Assembly: GCA_021186555.1 (NCBI GenBank)
Contig: JAJKFL010000004.1
Coordinates: forward strand, 19,062,406 to 19,126,405
Length of the DNA stretch: 64,000 nt
Direction: 5' to 3'
DNA from: Reticulitermes speratus
Lineage: Eukaryota; Arthropoda; Insecta; Blattodea; Rhinotermitidae
A program made the translations under genes and the position numbers. Position 1 is the first letter of the stretch. Every line of letters begins with the position of its first letter. Positions 1 to 11,846 of this stretch are shown here, in pieces. The notes under the pieces are model-generated. The model did no database searches, was not told where the DNA came from, and worked only from the letters and a program-made list of their open reading frames with translations.

Positions 1-546
1 ATCATGTACAGCATTTCTCAGTCAGGTATGCCACTTTACATGAAGGCCAAAATAATTTTCAGGAATGTTTCCTGTAATACTTTTTCCCTGACAATAAACT
101 AATTTGTGGTAATAAGGCAGATTCTGGTAGGCCTGCCACAGTCTGATCAGGTTCTTTATTAGCTAAACATTTTCAGTTTGGTAGCATAATCCAAAGGTTC
201 CACACTGCTAATACCAAATCCTGCCATTAGAAATGGTCCTGAGCCATTTCCATTCGTCACCCATCTATAATATGTCTCCCTTAGATCCATTATATCTACT
301 ATAATATTATAATCTCTCTCCTGTGTCTTCCAAGTAGGTGTTTTCCAGGCGGCTTCTTCATAAACAATTTATATTCTTTCATTGTCTCCCCCATCCTAGC
401 CATGTCTGGCCCGTTGTAGTCTTGGTTGACTGTCCTAACTGTTGTGGATTGCCTCAGGAAGTCCTTCATTGTGTCAGTTCTCATGTCATCTTGTTTGGTT
501 CAGGTATTTTCCTCACTGTTTCACACCCATAAAAGTAAAGTTTTCC
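1..546. other. Unassigned AT-rich sequence
   Basis: I see no coding segment, transposon end or RNA gene here. The few open frames are short, low in coding character and overlap on both strands. Confidence 0.5.
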
Positions 547-775
547 CTACACATGCCATTTGAAGGCATATAGAGGGAGTAGAGTGTAGCTCCACCTCTT
601 CATAACCTTGGCACCAGAGTGAAGAGAGTGGTCATTCTTACATGCCAGATGCTTTACCTCTGGTATCCATTGAATAGGAGACTGGGTGGGCCACAGAGCT
701 GGTCTGGAGAGCTGAACCCCGGATTGTCGAGCCTGTAGCCTGATCACTATACCAACTGTGATATCTCAGCTCCTT
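547..775 (-). repeat. SINE family C, copy 1
   Basis: Minus-strand copy of a tRNA-derived SINE that recurs at about 8.5, 20.1, 38.5, 39.8, 49.6 and 52.7 kb. The shared body is the block giving 'gtagagtgtagctccacctc' and 'ccattgaataggagactggg' on the + strand. The tRNA-like head is at the right end: read on the minus strand, an A-box-like atcacagttgg is followed by a damaged B box (ggttcagctc). No clear target duplication is visible. Confidence 0.7.
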
Positions 776-1372
776 GTTTCAAACCCATGTAAAACAAAAT
801 TAGTATTCTGAATTCCAGATTTCAGTTTATCTTGAACATGGGTGCCTTGCCTTACTGACATCATTGTGGTTAGTGGTACTTTGTAGCACAAATCCTGGCA
901 GTACTTAAAAAAAGACAAAAATGCTTGAGACAAAATATGAATAACCTGATAAGATAAATAGAGTAGGTTATATGTATTCTTTGTGAGACACTATTTTTAG
1001 AAATGAACTTCATGGTAAGACTTCAGATTTGTACAGTTTTATTATTATTATGTATGATCTCATAAGTTTTGTTGCATACTAAATGTATGTTTAATTTTCA
1101 AGGCTTTGTACTCATTTTCATTCAACTTAAGTTTTTAAAGTTTCACCCTGTTGAATTTTTTGAAGTCCTTTGATTTCATTGTTAAGACACTCAATCTCAA
1201 TCTGCTACCACGGTGTTGATTTCTTGGACATTTTTTACTGGCTTTCACACTTTAAAAATACTAGAATATGTTGTTTTTCAAGTTTTAGTTGTACTGAATC
1301 TTAAATCGAAGCCATGAAATCTCAAAAAATGAAAAAAGTTACTTTTTTATTGTGCATTTATTTTTATATTGT
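776..1372. other. Unassigned AT-rich sequence
   Basis: T-rich, with no convincing exon or transposon end. If the downstream terminal exon is real, this would be intron. Confidence 0.4.
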
Positions 1373-1385
1373 GTGATAGAAATTT

Positions 1386-1526
1386 GCTCAGGATAGGGAC
1401 AGGTGGCGGGCTCTTGTGAGTGCGGTAATGAACCTTCGGGTTCCATAAAACGCCGGGAATTTCTTGACTAGCTGACAACCTGTTAGCTTCTCAAGAAGGA
1501 CTCTGCTCCATGGAGTTAGTTAGTTA
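1386..1526 (+). mobile_element. 141-bp LINE 3' end with 13-bp target duplication
   Basis: The first part encodes the last residues of a non-LTR retrotransposon protein ([20 protein letters not shown] then stop at the CCATAA). A short 3' UTR follows, ending in GTTA repeats. It is flanked by GTGATAGAAATTT at 1373-1385 and again at 1527-1539, a perfect 13-bp target-site duplication, so this is a genuine short insertion rather than a broken larger copy. Its 5' limit (gctcaggatag) is the same as that of the copy at 56585. The longer copy at 34044 shows what lies upstream in the parent LINE. Confidence 0.9.
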
Positions 1527-1539
1527 GTGATAGAAATTT

Positions 1540-1825
1540 TGTTTCCAATTGTACAAGTGTCTTAGGCTACACCTCAGTCCAATTTTGTCCAACCATATAA
1601 ATCCCTTCTGCATATATCCTTCCTTATAATTTCACATGTACCATCCAGTTCTCTTTAACCAGATGTGAATCAAAGTTTAAAATAGGAACATAGAAACCTA
1701 AAGGATAGATATGCAAATGGAAAATTGAATTTAACAGCAGTGCAAGAAGGTATGCCAAGAAATGTATTCACAAACAGATGTGCAGATAAAGTCTTTCTTT
1801 GACATAAACAATTTGAACGTTGCAG
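1540..1825. other. Possible intron end before candidate terminal exon
   Basis: No repeat recognised. The last 40 bases contain a modest pyrimidine run (gtctttctttgac) and end in gttgcag, usable as a 3' splice site. Confidence 0.3.
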
Positions 1826-1951
1826 ATCATGAAACCAGCATATCAGTCTTTCCTGGAAGTGAGCTTGCAGCAGGCAGCATTGCAAGCAACAGAAGTAGCT
1901 ATCAGTAGCAACTCAACAGTACAAAGTAATGGGAAACTAAAGCACTCTTGA
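1826..1951 (+). CDS. Candidate terminal coding exon, gene unknown
   Basis: After a gttgcag acceptor, one frame stays open for 41 codons and ends in TGA at 1949-1951. The encoded peptide is glutamine- and alanine-rich in its middle (FLEVSLQQAALQATEVAISS) and polar at the end (NGKLKHS). An ATG is the second codon, but I read this as the last exon of a longer gene because an acceptor sits directly in front and a long UTR-like stretch with AATAAA signals follows. I do not recognise the family. Against it, the frame is short and the acceptor pyrimidine tract is weak. A chance frame is quite possible. Confidence 0.35.
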   Translation: MMKPAYQSFLEVSLQQAALQATEVAISSNSTVQSNGKLKHS

Positions 1952-3429
1952 CTGCAGACATCACTACAGTGAATATCCTGGCCTTGTGATAAATGAATAT
2001 GGACATTTATAAGGTATTTTGAAGTGACAAGTGATGTGAAAGTGTTAGTACTGGTAATTTGAAGTACATACTTCAGGGTAATACAAAGGTAACCAACCGC
2101 CTCAGTGCCTGAAAATTATCTTCCAGTTAAATAATTCGCATGTAGAAAGAGTCTGTTACAACGTTTTTTGAATAATTTTAGCACTGCCACCCATTTACTG
2201 TATATGTAGGAGGGGTGGAATATTTAAAGTTTAAAGTATATTTAGTCCTGTATATTACAGTTGGTATCAAATTAATCGCCATATTTAAGTTACTAATTTT
2301 ATATCAGCAGCATATACATAAAAAATTACTGTGTAATGGAACTGAAAATATGAATGGATTTCTTTGGGTAGCAGATGTGCAGATATGATCAGAATTGAAT
2401 GACTATCAAATATGTCTTCAGTTATATTTGTGTCTCATTGTCGTGATATTTTGTTTGTTACGGCTGTCCTGTTTATGTTAATTTAAATGTAACCAGTCCT
2501 GTATGTTTTATATAGTCTTCCTTGTAATTTTGTATACTAACTCTATTCTTTCCACAACATCTTTCATTTTAAGATACTTTTCTCCCATAACAGTGTGTGA
2601 AATTCTGCTTGTTGGCGGTCCCTGTTAGATTATTGGTAGTCAGGTGGTGGATTTATTTTAATCAAACTCCTATACTGAAAAATTACAAACGTTGTTGAAA
2701 GAATTTGAATTTGTGGTTACAATTTTGAGTTATATTCATGTTGAATATTTGTGTGACTTTATAAAGAACATTGTAATCAGTTTCTTGCATAGCAAAGAAA
2801 AAGCTGAACCCATGGTTTATGATTATATGTGGCGCAGTATTATATTGACACCTTGACTCTCTGATTGAGCATAACCATGGTTCTGACTAGGGAAAGACAT
2901 CTCTAGTTGTTGAGCATTTGTAGGGGACCAGTAACAGTGCAAGATATCTTTCAGATAAGTGTTGTTACTGATCCTGTTGAAACTCCACTGTAAAATCGTG
3001 GTGTCTGGTACACTACAACACTACTGTAGGTCAGGTAAGGTGAAAATAGTGAAATGCATATATTTTTTCTAATCTTGTGTAAAAAAAGGAAGTGGATATA
3101 AATAGTTGTGGTTTTTGTGATAAATTGTATATATCTGTAATCTCTCTTTATATTTTGTTACACAATGTTCAATGACATAGCATTTTTACAGTTTGATACA
3201 TAGAATTTAGAAGATCCATACCACAGTAGTTTATGCAGATTGTAATGTACAACCAGTGCCATAAGACAAAGACAGTGGCCTCGCGTTTTCTTGCCGCTAT
3301 GCAGATGAGTAAGAATGAAAATTATGTGCTCAACATTGAAATTGTTTTGATGCTCATTAATATGTTTATGTATGTGATATAATTAAAATATTTAGCTGCT
3401 AAATTCCTGTAGTTATGTTGGGTTTGGTA

Positions 3430-3435
3430 AATAAA
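3430..3435 (+). promoter_or_regulatory. Polyadenylation signal AATAAA
   Basis: Canonical hexamer on the + strand, about 1.5 kb after the stop of the candidate exon at 1826-1951. Such hexamers are common in AT-rich DNA. Confidence 0.25.
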
Positions 3436-3627
3436 TCCCTATTTTTGTAATAGTCTTTACTCTTCTTTTACATTTACAGATATTTAACTCTTTTATTATG
3501 TAGGTGAGGTTATCTGGCTTGCAGAATCAACTATTGCTCTGTGAACCATAAAGTTTCCTTGCTGATTTGTTTCTTGTGATGTAACAGTATGGTGCACTGT
3601 GAACATTTCAGAACACTCTTTTTAAAA

Positions 3628-3633
3628 AATAAA
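3628..3633 (+). promoter_or_regulatory. Polyadenylation signal AATAAA
   Basis: Second canonical hexamer, in ttaaaaaataaatgcc, near the end of the repeat-free stretch. Weak evidence by itself. Confidence 0.25.
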
Positions 3634-3819
3634 TGCCAATCAAGCCTATTGCATTGTTAAATGAAAACAGGAATTAGTGGAAATTATGAAGGTTTATATT
3701 GGGTAATTCAATATTCTTGAACATTTTAGAGTGACTAGGCAAGAACTGTGGTTGATAAAATTTGTAAGAAAGCACAGATCTGGGTCATAGGAAAGAGCAA
3801 TGCATTTCTTCCTTGTATC

Positions 3820-4600
3820 TACACAGTGTGATTAAATAATTTCAGGACTGAATTTACTTCTCCATAACAAAAACACACATTTTCTAATCAGTGTTTTGCC
3901 CTTCAAAGTAGTCACTGTGGACTTTATGCAGCAAGTCCAGTGACTGTGCCACTGTTTGAAGCATTCTGTGAAGTGCATTCCCATGATTTTGCTGGAATCA
4001 TGGTGATATCATTAAATCTCCTTTCCTTTAACGCCATCTTGAGTTGTTGGAGAAGAAAAAAGTCATGTGGCCCTAAATATGGTGAGTAAGAAGGGTGTGG
4101 AATAATGGTCATTGTGTTCTTAGCCAGAAATTCATGCACAAAGCAGAGTGAGTAGGTGTGCAGCATGAAGGTGGTGGCATTCTGACAAATGTTCAGATTA
4201 TCTTTCAGAATGCTTTGAACTGACCCACATTAAATTTCCAACATGTTTAATAATTCATGGATCGCAATTCTTGTTTCCAAGCACAAATGCCTTCACTCAG
4301 TACACATATTCATCTGTTTTGCTTGTTGATCGACATTCCGAGCATCTGGCATCTTCAGTAGTGGTCCCACCACTTCTGAACTTAGAAAACCACTCAAAAA
4401 ATTTGTGGCCATCACACTATCTGCTCTCCAAAAAGCTGCTTTCAACATTTCATACATTTACGTATCAATTTCGGCCAGTTTCAAGCAAAATTTGATGCAA
4501 ACATACTGTTCTTTCAAGTCTGCCATTTTCAAAGTACACAAAAATTCCAAATGGAACAACACACATTTGTACTTAAGATATTATGCAACAACCACATGTG
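3820..4600 (-). pseudogene. Decayed mariner-family transposase
   Basis: The minus-strand frame at 3924-4166 encodes a recognisable transposase C-terminal half: an FVHEFLAKN-like helix, then HPSYSPYLGPHDFFLL, the degenerate form of the family's HPPYSPDLAPxDFFLF block, then LKMALKERRFND. The third catalytic Asp (GPHD) is kept, but the preceding DLAP has become YLGP. A YFEGQ-like terminal motif follows in another frame. Upstream (4270-4500) only scraps are left, with several stops and frameshifts. The second catalytic Asp region is not recoverable and no terminal inverted repeats are evident. It is long dead. Confidence 0.75.
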
Positions 4601-4619
4601 CCACAGCCTTATTCTAAGC

Positions 4620-7600
4620 AGGAAGTGACTGTAGACTGCTCTACATACACCTAGCAGCAGAAGTTTGTATTGCAGCAGCAGTGTCATCTTGTGGTTGATC
4701 TGGAAACTGTTTGATCATACCACATACTATATTAGTTTCAGGGATGTGAGAAGAGAGTAGGGGCCGACAGAACATGTACAAGAGGGGCAATGAGAAAGGA
4801 CAGAAAAGAATGCAGGGTTTTTTTGCATTTTGTGCTGAAAACAAACACATCCATCTGCTGTGCAAGTTGCACCAATGATTTCCTTGGATATGTCCCCACT
4901 GTAGCACCAAACTGGGCTAGTGAGTCAATTTGCAGCATAGGTAAGATGATGTAACATATGGCCAACTCACCTTGTGTCACTGAACTGGTATTTCCCTGTG
5001 CTCAAAGAAACAAAGATACATGCTGTGAATGAGTATGTGTGGCCACAGAAAGAATGAAAAAAATGACAACTGCAAATCTTGTTTTTGTTTTCACAGACTT
5101 GTATCATTTTTCTGCAAGTTACTATCAAAATTATGGGCTTGTGTCATTAGGTGTGATATGGCTAAAATTTCTCCAGTCATTTGTACACTGCAAAATTGTT
5201 TGGTTACAGGTCTGTTCTGAGTTGCCTTACTCTGATGATAACATACTGAATGACATTGATGAAATAGAAGTATGTTATTAACAAGATTAAAAGCACTTAC
5301 CATTTGGTGTGTTCCAAAGGATTGGTCTTCACTTAATTGTCAAACTTTGTATTGTATGATTACTGGCAGTCTTTAGCCAAGCCATCTGACTGCCTTCTAA
5401 AGTTTGTACTACCAAGGTGTATATGAAGATATTTCCTTGCCAGTAACTACATTTGTCTGTTTAGTGAGGTACTGGTATTGCACAGAACTAAACATCCCAC
5501 CCACAAACTGTATTTGCTTTGCACATATGATATTAGTGGTTGTCATACTGGGTTGTGTAGAACACTGGCAACTAATGTCTTCCATTCTTACTGGACAGGG
5601 ACAGGCCACTCAGACATGGAGCTCAGGTTAAGAATGTGTGGTGCCTTACTACCAGTCTGTCATGCATTTTTATTTCATGGTGCTTAAGTACATGGACAAC
5701 TTTACTGGTATCTTTACAGTAGGGGAATAATGCATCACTGTATAAAGCCATGAAATCGAAGGGCTGGAAAAACATACTTGCAACATCATAGCCTTAAAAT
5801 ACAAGTTATTATATTATTCCTCATCCAAGAATACTTGCAGGGAAAAATATCAAAAACATTGAAAGCAGCACTAAATTAATGTGTAAAAACTACATGTTGT
5901 CTTGGACAAGTGCCTGAAGAAGCCTACTCAACAAAAAATGGGTAGCAGTACAACATACAACAGTAGTAAGCTGTATGCTTCCAGTCAGACATTTTGTGCT
6001 TCCTATTCTAAATTTTTACTATCTTTAGAGCATGGTCTCAATTTGGCCTTGGAGACCCTCATACTGATTTATTTTTGCAAAGACTACAGGTTCTATTAAA
6101 ATGTAAGTATGAGAGCAACTGCAACTAATAATTAAATACAAGTTGCACAGACTGACCCTGCAAATGCTTTGAGCACATGAAGATGCAAATGATGGAATAA
6201 TCTCTGTTTCATTAGGCAAAACATTAGTGCTCCCTAATGTTCCAGTAACTGGGGTGTACAACTCATGTCAAATACAGATTTATCATCTTACCTCCGTAAT
6301 TAAAGTGAAAGACTGAATCAGTATTCCAAAATAATAATTTCTTCAGTATTGCAATTGTTTTCTACATATGAATTTTTTTTGTAAGTGCTTGACTTTTGTA
6401 ACCTGTACAAAGAAATAAACAGTACTTAATTAATAGACACCTTGAATACCAAGAAGACGTTAAATATAGTCTAAACAGCTATAAATCACCACATGGTGCG
6501 CTCTGAAAAGTAAAAGTCTATTATTTTAAAAAGAAACATGCAAAACGTATGTGACGTTTTCAAGTATCCACCGCATGAAATTTTTTATTGGTGAAAAACG
6601 CACGTTCCCTTTGCACACGCTAGATGGCACCACATACACCGTACGATTACTTGTGCCATCTACAGATTGAATTTTGTAACACACAAACGTCAATTCCACA
6701 GCTGATTGACCAGTATCTCCACAATTTTATACAAAAATTTAGTCCTACCACTACGGTAACGCAATACCTTAAAACACTTTTGATGCAATTAATTACAGAA
6801 TCATGTTATAACACAGTAAAAATTCAAGACACAACAAACACACACTTACCTCCATTCTAACCTAGAAGCCATTCAATTAATTATCTATAGTGTTCCGTGA
6901 AGCTAATAAAATGAAAGCGTTGTTTACAGAGAAAGCATCGAACTACGATGTCATTTACTTATGGGTTAGTATAATTTCCATTTGTACTGTAGTCAGATAA
7001 TTACAAGTGAAGGACTATGATGAATAGGTTAGACTCAGTATAATCAAATAAATGGGTATGTACTTCGCAACTTAATTAACACGAATCCACATCAATAACT
7101 ACAAAAACATAGATATCGTACTGCGAACGTATATTCGATATTTTTTGTATTAGCATCGAGAGACACACACACAGTTTAGCACCGCTTACTGTCACTCCCC
7201 CTCCCTACTGCAGCGCCAACAGCCATATTGAATGATGCTTGACATTATATGAACGTCTGAGAGTATGATTACGCAGAGTCTACAGCGATATCTGCACGTG
7301 TATCCGGTTGAATTACCGTAGGCAGAAATACCGCATGTCGCTATTCGAGCATATTCCAGTAATCGTAATATATCGTTGGAAGAGCAGTTAAAAACCTATT
7401 GATGTTGTGAACTACATTCTATCACGGCAGGGTTCCATCCCGACTGTGTGAAGAGATTCTCATGGATGATGGCTGCTAGTGCGGGTACTGTGTTCCAGTG
7501 TGTGTAGAATTTCGGTGTATTTCTGAAAAAAGTGAATGAGGGACAACTAAGGTGAGTACTAAAAACGTCTGTCATATTTTGAAGCACGGTTTGGTTTAGT

Positions 7601-7849
7601 ATTTTCAGAAAATCAATATATGTATGTTCTGTACAAGCGAAAAGTAAAATGATATGTCAACCGTAGGCGTACCGTACTTTCAGCTGTTGGCGATCGAAAC
7701 GTCAACAAAATAGCGTGCACTCGGGGATTTATTGACGTTTTATACTTGCGGTTGAAGTGACGCACAATTTGTACAGTAGATTAAAACTTTTGTATGTGCA
7801 GGCTGTAGGAATGTATCAAAAAGTAATGCATTAGCTGAAGGAGGAGGAA
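4620..7849. other. Unassigned region
   Basis: No transposon, exon or RNA gene that I can support. Composition shifts from AT-rich to more CpG-containing sequence at about 7.1-7.5 kb, which could mark a promoter, but no first exon can be shown. Confidence 0.4.
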
Positions 7850-7866
7850 GGGGGGGGGGGGGGGGG
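7850..7866. repeat. Poly-G tract (G17)
   Basis: Uninterrupted run of 17 G preceded by gaggaggaa. Similar G or C runs lie at 13212, 40761, 41449 and 51236. Confidence 0.95.
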
Positions 7867-8140
7867 AGAATTTCAGCAATGTGCGTAGTGTCAAATGGGG
7901 TGTCATATGTGACTGCTAGATGTCATGTAGAACATCCCCACTAATTTTAAAGGTGACGTAATTTTCACGGGTTGTGGTAGAAAAATGTACTTTTCATCCA
8001 CCAAACAACGACGAATATTTTGCAACAATACCCAACAGGCAGAGGTTTTATCATCAGTTTTGTGTCCTGCTAAAGGTGAAGCCATATTATATGGACAGCG
8101 TTTTTTAATAAACTATTTAATCGTGAAAGTTACTGTCTTT
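7867..8140. other. Unassigned sequence
   Basis: Nothing recognised. Confidence 0.4.
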
Positions 8141-8283
8141 TAGGATGTGACGCCGTATAGTCTAGTAGGAATTTACACATGTTTCGGACGTACATGATGC
8201 TCTTCTTTCCTGAAGATAGAGGCAGCACGTTCCTCCGAAACGTCGGCAATTTTCTACCAGTCCATACGGCGTTACACCCCAGA
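8141..8283. repeat. Family E palindrome, copy 1
   Basis: The outer ends are inverted copies of each other: gtgacgccgtatagtctag on the left and ctaccagtccatacggcgt on the right, about 75% identical over about 35 bases. The middle contains gtttcgg (8180s) facing ctccgaaacgtcgg (8230s), with CTGAAGA upstream of the second. The layout resembles the hammerhead-bearing fold-backs elsewhere in the window, but the core is too degenerate to call a ribozyme. Related copies lie at about 20.5, 35.9 and 48.0 kb. Confidence 0.55.
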
Positions 8284-8539
8284 ATGTGTTATTTTTATAG
8301 TAATCGCCCTGAGAACCTCAAATCCCACATTTAATTGTGCTTTACATTGTCAGTGGGAATAGGCGTAAACCATATCGGCAAATTGAGCAAATGGTTAATA
8401 GATATATGATGTGTTTGTATCCGTGTCTTCGGCGACCAGGCATGATTATGTAGTCACAAAGGCTTCATTTTCAGTTTTGCGTACTACTACTGGCGAAATC
8501 ATACGCCTCTGTTCTGAGTAAACTGATTGTGTTTTACTG

Positions 8540-8810
8540 GATAAAGTTGTCCCTGTCCGTGCCGTGAAGGCATGTGGATGGAGTGGAGGTATAGCTCCAC
8601 TCAGTCATATCCCCGGCACTTACTGGTGAGTGGTCAGCTTCGCGCCCTGGTCGCTTTACCGCCGGGGGAATCGCTCCTGCTACCCATTGAATAGGAGGCT
8701 GGGTGGGCCCTAGATTTAGAGTGGACGTTTTTGAGAAGAGAGCAAACTGTTTCCCGTGACAGGAATCAAACCACAATTTTTTTATCCAACCCGTAGCCTA
8801 GGCATGAGGA
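8540..8810 (-). repeat. SINE family C, copy 2
   Basis: Minus-strand copy sharing with copy 1 the 'ccattgaataggaggctggg' block and the 'gtggaggtatagctccact' block that forms the SINE 3' region. The right end (gacaggaatcaaaccacaa) corresponds to a degenerate B box read on the minus strand. No target duplication found. Confidence 0.7.
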
Positions 8811-10263
8811 ATATATGGACTCCATTAAGGATAATACATCAAGTGGGTAGCAGCATGTTTTTGCGTAGCGCAATTTATGGTGTGAATGTGTGTTTTTTAT
8901 CTTCAGCATATGCTTACAAATAACACATGGAGGCTTCACCAATCATTGTAAGCCTGCTATAGAGATTAAGAGGAGACAGAAGAGAACACTGGTTTATGTG
9001 AAATAACAGTGTGGTAAATAGCGTTCAGCAATTAATTCCAATTTTGTTGTATAGCCTTATCTGTTTCCATCTGGATCGAAATCCCAGCGTTAGTGCGCAG
9101 ACATAAGCAAGATTCATATGGGTTTATGACATTAAATTCCATTATGAGCGCATGCTCGAATAATTTTCAAGGACTAAAAATGTCAGCGAAATTGCTGTTT
9201 TATATAGGCACCATTTAACTTTTAAATTAAGTTGGGAAATCATTATTGCTGGGCTTTAAACAAATAAATAAATATATATATATGTCCAATGCGAGGTGTC
9301 GTAACTACGCCAAGGAGTGGTAGTGAGGTTAAGCTGTATAGAGGTCTGCAGCATCCCATCAACTGCTGCTGCTGTTGAGCTTCGAATAACGTATAATGTG
9401 TTCCTGTATGTTTATTCTGTTACTTTATGACGCTATTTCGACGAAGATATGTGGGGCTGAGGAAAACCACGGGACTCCTCAGTCAGGATGGCCTGTACCT
9501 GCAGGGATTCCAGCTACGTACTTAAGAATGCGACGCACATGCTGTGCTACTGTTCTGCTTAGTACAGGGTGGTTTTGAATTGGATTGTGGTATGCTTCTA
9601 CCCTTCGTTATTGTGGTGGAAATGAGAATAAGGTTTCGAAGAATCTGTCGCATAGAGCTAAATTTATGTAGGTCCACGTGTTGTAGAGACACATTGATAT
9701 ATTTCGCACAGTTTTCTGTATGGAACGAATACGAATTTATCTGTGTTGAAAGAATATGATGTTTTATTAGGAAACCAAAGCGCGTCTGTAGTAGATGTGA
9801 AAAAGTGATAAACGGCCCTAGTTAATGTAATTGTACGAACTTGTATTGCAGTTAAGTCCGGTTTGCAACTGCACACCATATGTGTTTATCTAAGATATTA
9901 TTATCCTATCTACATCTAAGCCTGAAGCTTTATGACTGAAACTGCGTATGCATTTCCCATTTTCCTAGTCAGTGCTGTATACCCCGCCTATCCTATCCTA
10001 TCCTTCATGATAAATATTAGACGGAATACAAATTATGACGTTTCTTATTGTGTAATATTTGCCATTGCCCTGTTCCACTGTATAAGCTTTTGCATGTAAT
10101 CGTCGCAGAGAGAAAGCTGTCTCAAGAAATGCTGTGAACTTCTTTATTTTATGTGCCGGGTCAAGCGTGTGACCGCAACCTAAGGACGAAGTTGTGATAA
10201 CGTGCTGGCTGGACAGGCCTGTCGCGCATTTTGATGGCGGTGATAAGAGTGCGAAACATTTAG
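8811..10263. other. Unassigned region
   Basis: No supported gene or mobile element. A short inserted TATA run occurs near 9272-9285. Confidence 0.4.
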
Positions 10264-10284
10264 GAGAGAGAGAGAGAGAGAGAC
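10264..10284. repeat. (GA)n microsatellite
   Basis: About ten perfect GA units. Confidence 0.95.
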
Positions 10285-10639
10285 TGAAGATGTCGTACGA
10301 AATCGTACCTCCTTTCGGCACTGTTTAACACAGATCCTTCAGAGCCCATATGTCTGCAATGAACACCTAGGGACTAGGCACGTAGCTCTAGGAACTACAA
10401 ACAAACCTTATTGTATTTATTGTAATTTAATTTCGTAGCGATTGTACCGTGATACCATAAGGTTACAGTCTATTTAGCGAATTGACGTTGACCTTATACG
10501 TCTTTAAATTCGGTCCGGTGTAGGGGGGTCTCTACGAAAACTCTAGCGACCAAAAAAATGGCAAGATTTGTCGCGCTTATATCTCGTAAACTATAAATGA
10601 TAATGTAATTATTTAAATTTTGTTGGATAGAGGGTTGAT

Positions 10640-11125
10640 GTCCGTATCTAAAATAGTGGGTAATGGGGGTGTGCAGCGGCGGGGGGGGAGGGGTAGCGGT
10701 TGCGCGTGAACACTGTAAATGGCGACGCCGCGCGGCGTTTGGGCAGTGTAACTTTGGATTGCGAAAAGATACGACGTTGAAATTGGTGTCGATGTGTAGA
10801 GATAACAGGATCTACAATATTATTTAGCAATAATAACCGATAGAATAAAATTTGTAAAGTTATAAGCCGATAAGTGTGCTGAGTTGAAGAAAATTTTCAT
10901 AATGTCGAAAAATTGCAAAGGAAATATGAACATAAATGTAACAAACGTATATCATTGGAAAGGAAAATTCAAAAGGAATCAGAAAAGCCCAAATTGACTG
11001 ATGCCGAACTATGCAGATTGTATAGAGAGCGTAAGAAAGCCGAGCGCGTCAACGCCGGCGCGAGTACTTCGAGTGCGCCGCTACTATGCCATATGTATCT
11101 TACTTCTCCTATCATCGGCCTTTGA
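10640..11125 (+). pseudogene. Possible transposon-encoded protein fragment
   Basis: The frame at 10913-11125 encodes a basic segment (KPKLTDAELCRLYRERKKAE) followed by a Ser/Ala-rich stretch. Short basic YRERKK-type segments of this sort start many insect transposon proteins, but I cannot assign a superfamily. The frame stops soon after and no termini are visible. Upstream is a GC-rich patch with a G-run (10681-10688) and a cgacgccgcgcggcg palindrome. It could equally be the start of a lost cellular gene. Confidence 0.25.
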
Positions 11126-11389
11126 TAAATAAAATTATACTTCACTTGTAACCACCAAGGCTTTATTCATTTACATCTTACCCTTCCTCTAATAACACAA
11201 AGACGGATTCACGCCTTAAACGATTGCGGTTGTGTCCCCATACACAAGCCACGAATTTTTTTTATTGAAACTTCTATTAAATTTTGCTTGCTGCTACGTG
11301 TATACAAGTTGTTCATGACTGCTAACATGAACTTAAATCTGCGGGCAATACGTGAAAACCTTTAGACAATATACAAAACATGACAATGC

Positions 11390-11480
11390 GATCTGAACTC
11401 TCGGGTTCCATAAAAAGACCGGGGATTGAATGACTGTTAGTTTATTCAGAAGAGTCCTGTGTTATGGCATTAGACTACTT
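11390..11480 (+). mobile_element. Divergent copy of the LINE 3' tail
   Basis: Aligns with the tail at 1386-1526 across the block containing ctcgggttccataaaa, then a gaatgactgttag and gaagagtcctgtg segment, with many substitutions. No target duplication remains. It is an older member of the same family. Confidence 0.6.
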
Positions 11481-11578
11481 GGTTGCTTTGGTGGACGGGA
11501 CTGGCGCTGTTATCGAGTCTACGATTACGAAGCATGTAATAAGAACGTAGATGTAAGATATATAATATAATATATTGT

Positions 11579-11836
11579 GCCGATCCCAGTGGCCGCGCGG
11601 TCTAAGGCGTGGGTCTACGGCCGCTCGCTGCGATTGTGGGTTCGAATCCCGCCGGGGGCATGGATGTCTGTCTCTTATGAGTGCTGTGTGTTGTTAGGTA
11701 GAGGTTTCTGCGACGGGCTGGTCCCTCGTCCAGAGGAGTCCTACCGAGTGTGGTGTGTCTAAAAGTGTGTGATTGAAAAACCTCGAAAAATGAGGAGGCC
11801 TAGGCCCCTAAGGGCTGTCGAGCCATAGAAAAAAAA
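11579..11836 (+). repeat. SINE family A, copy 1
   Basis: tRNA-derived SINE. The head carries a tRNA-Leu/Ser-like A-box region (tggccgcgcggtctaaggcg, 11590-11609) and a perfect B box GGTTCGAATCC at 11639-11649. The body runs through the gtcctaccgagtgtggtgtg block to a 3' end reading ctgtcgagccatag and an A-tail. ATATATTGT before (11570-11578) and after (11838-11846) is a probable 9-bp target duplication, though both sit in TA-rich sequence. The same family lies at 26952 (+) and 36252 (-). Confidence 0.9.
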
Positions 11837-11846
11837 TATATATTGT

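Larger units (their letters stand above)
1952..3640 (+). other. Possible long 3' UTR
   Basis: About 1.7 kb of AT-rich, repeat-free sequence with no coding potential directly downstream of the candidate terminal exon. It contains a Pumilio-type site TGTATATA (3126-3133) and ends near two AATAAA signals. The UTR reading depends entirely on the upstream exon being real. Confidence 0.3.

Noticed and set aside
7100..7560. CpG-containing patch that might be a promoter
   Set aside because: No first exon, initiator or transcript evidence can be read from the sequence.
11579..11660. Possible tRNA gene
   Set aside because: A and B boxes are present, but the sequence continues into a SINE body with an A-tail and does not fold into a clean cloverleaf with a paired acceptor stem.
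11577..11762. Frame with VRIPPGAWMSVS-like text, also at 26977 and 36362
   Set aside because: It is translation of the SINE A head, repeated wherever the SINE occurs.
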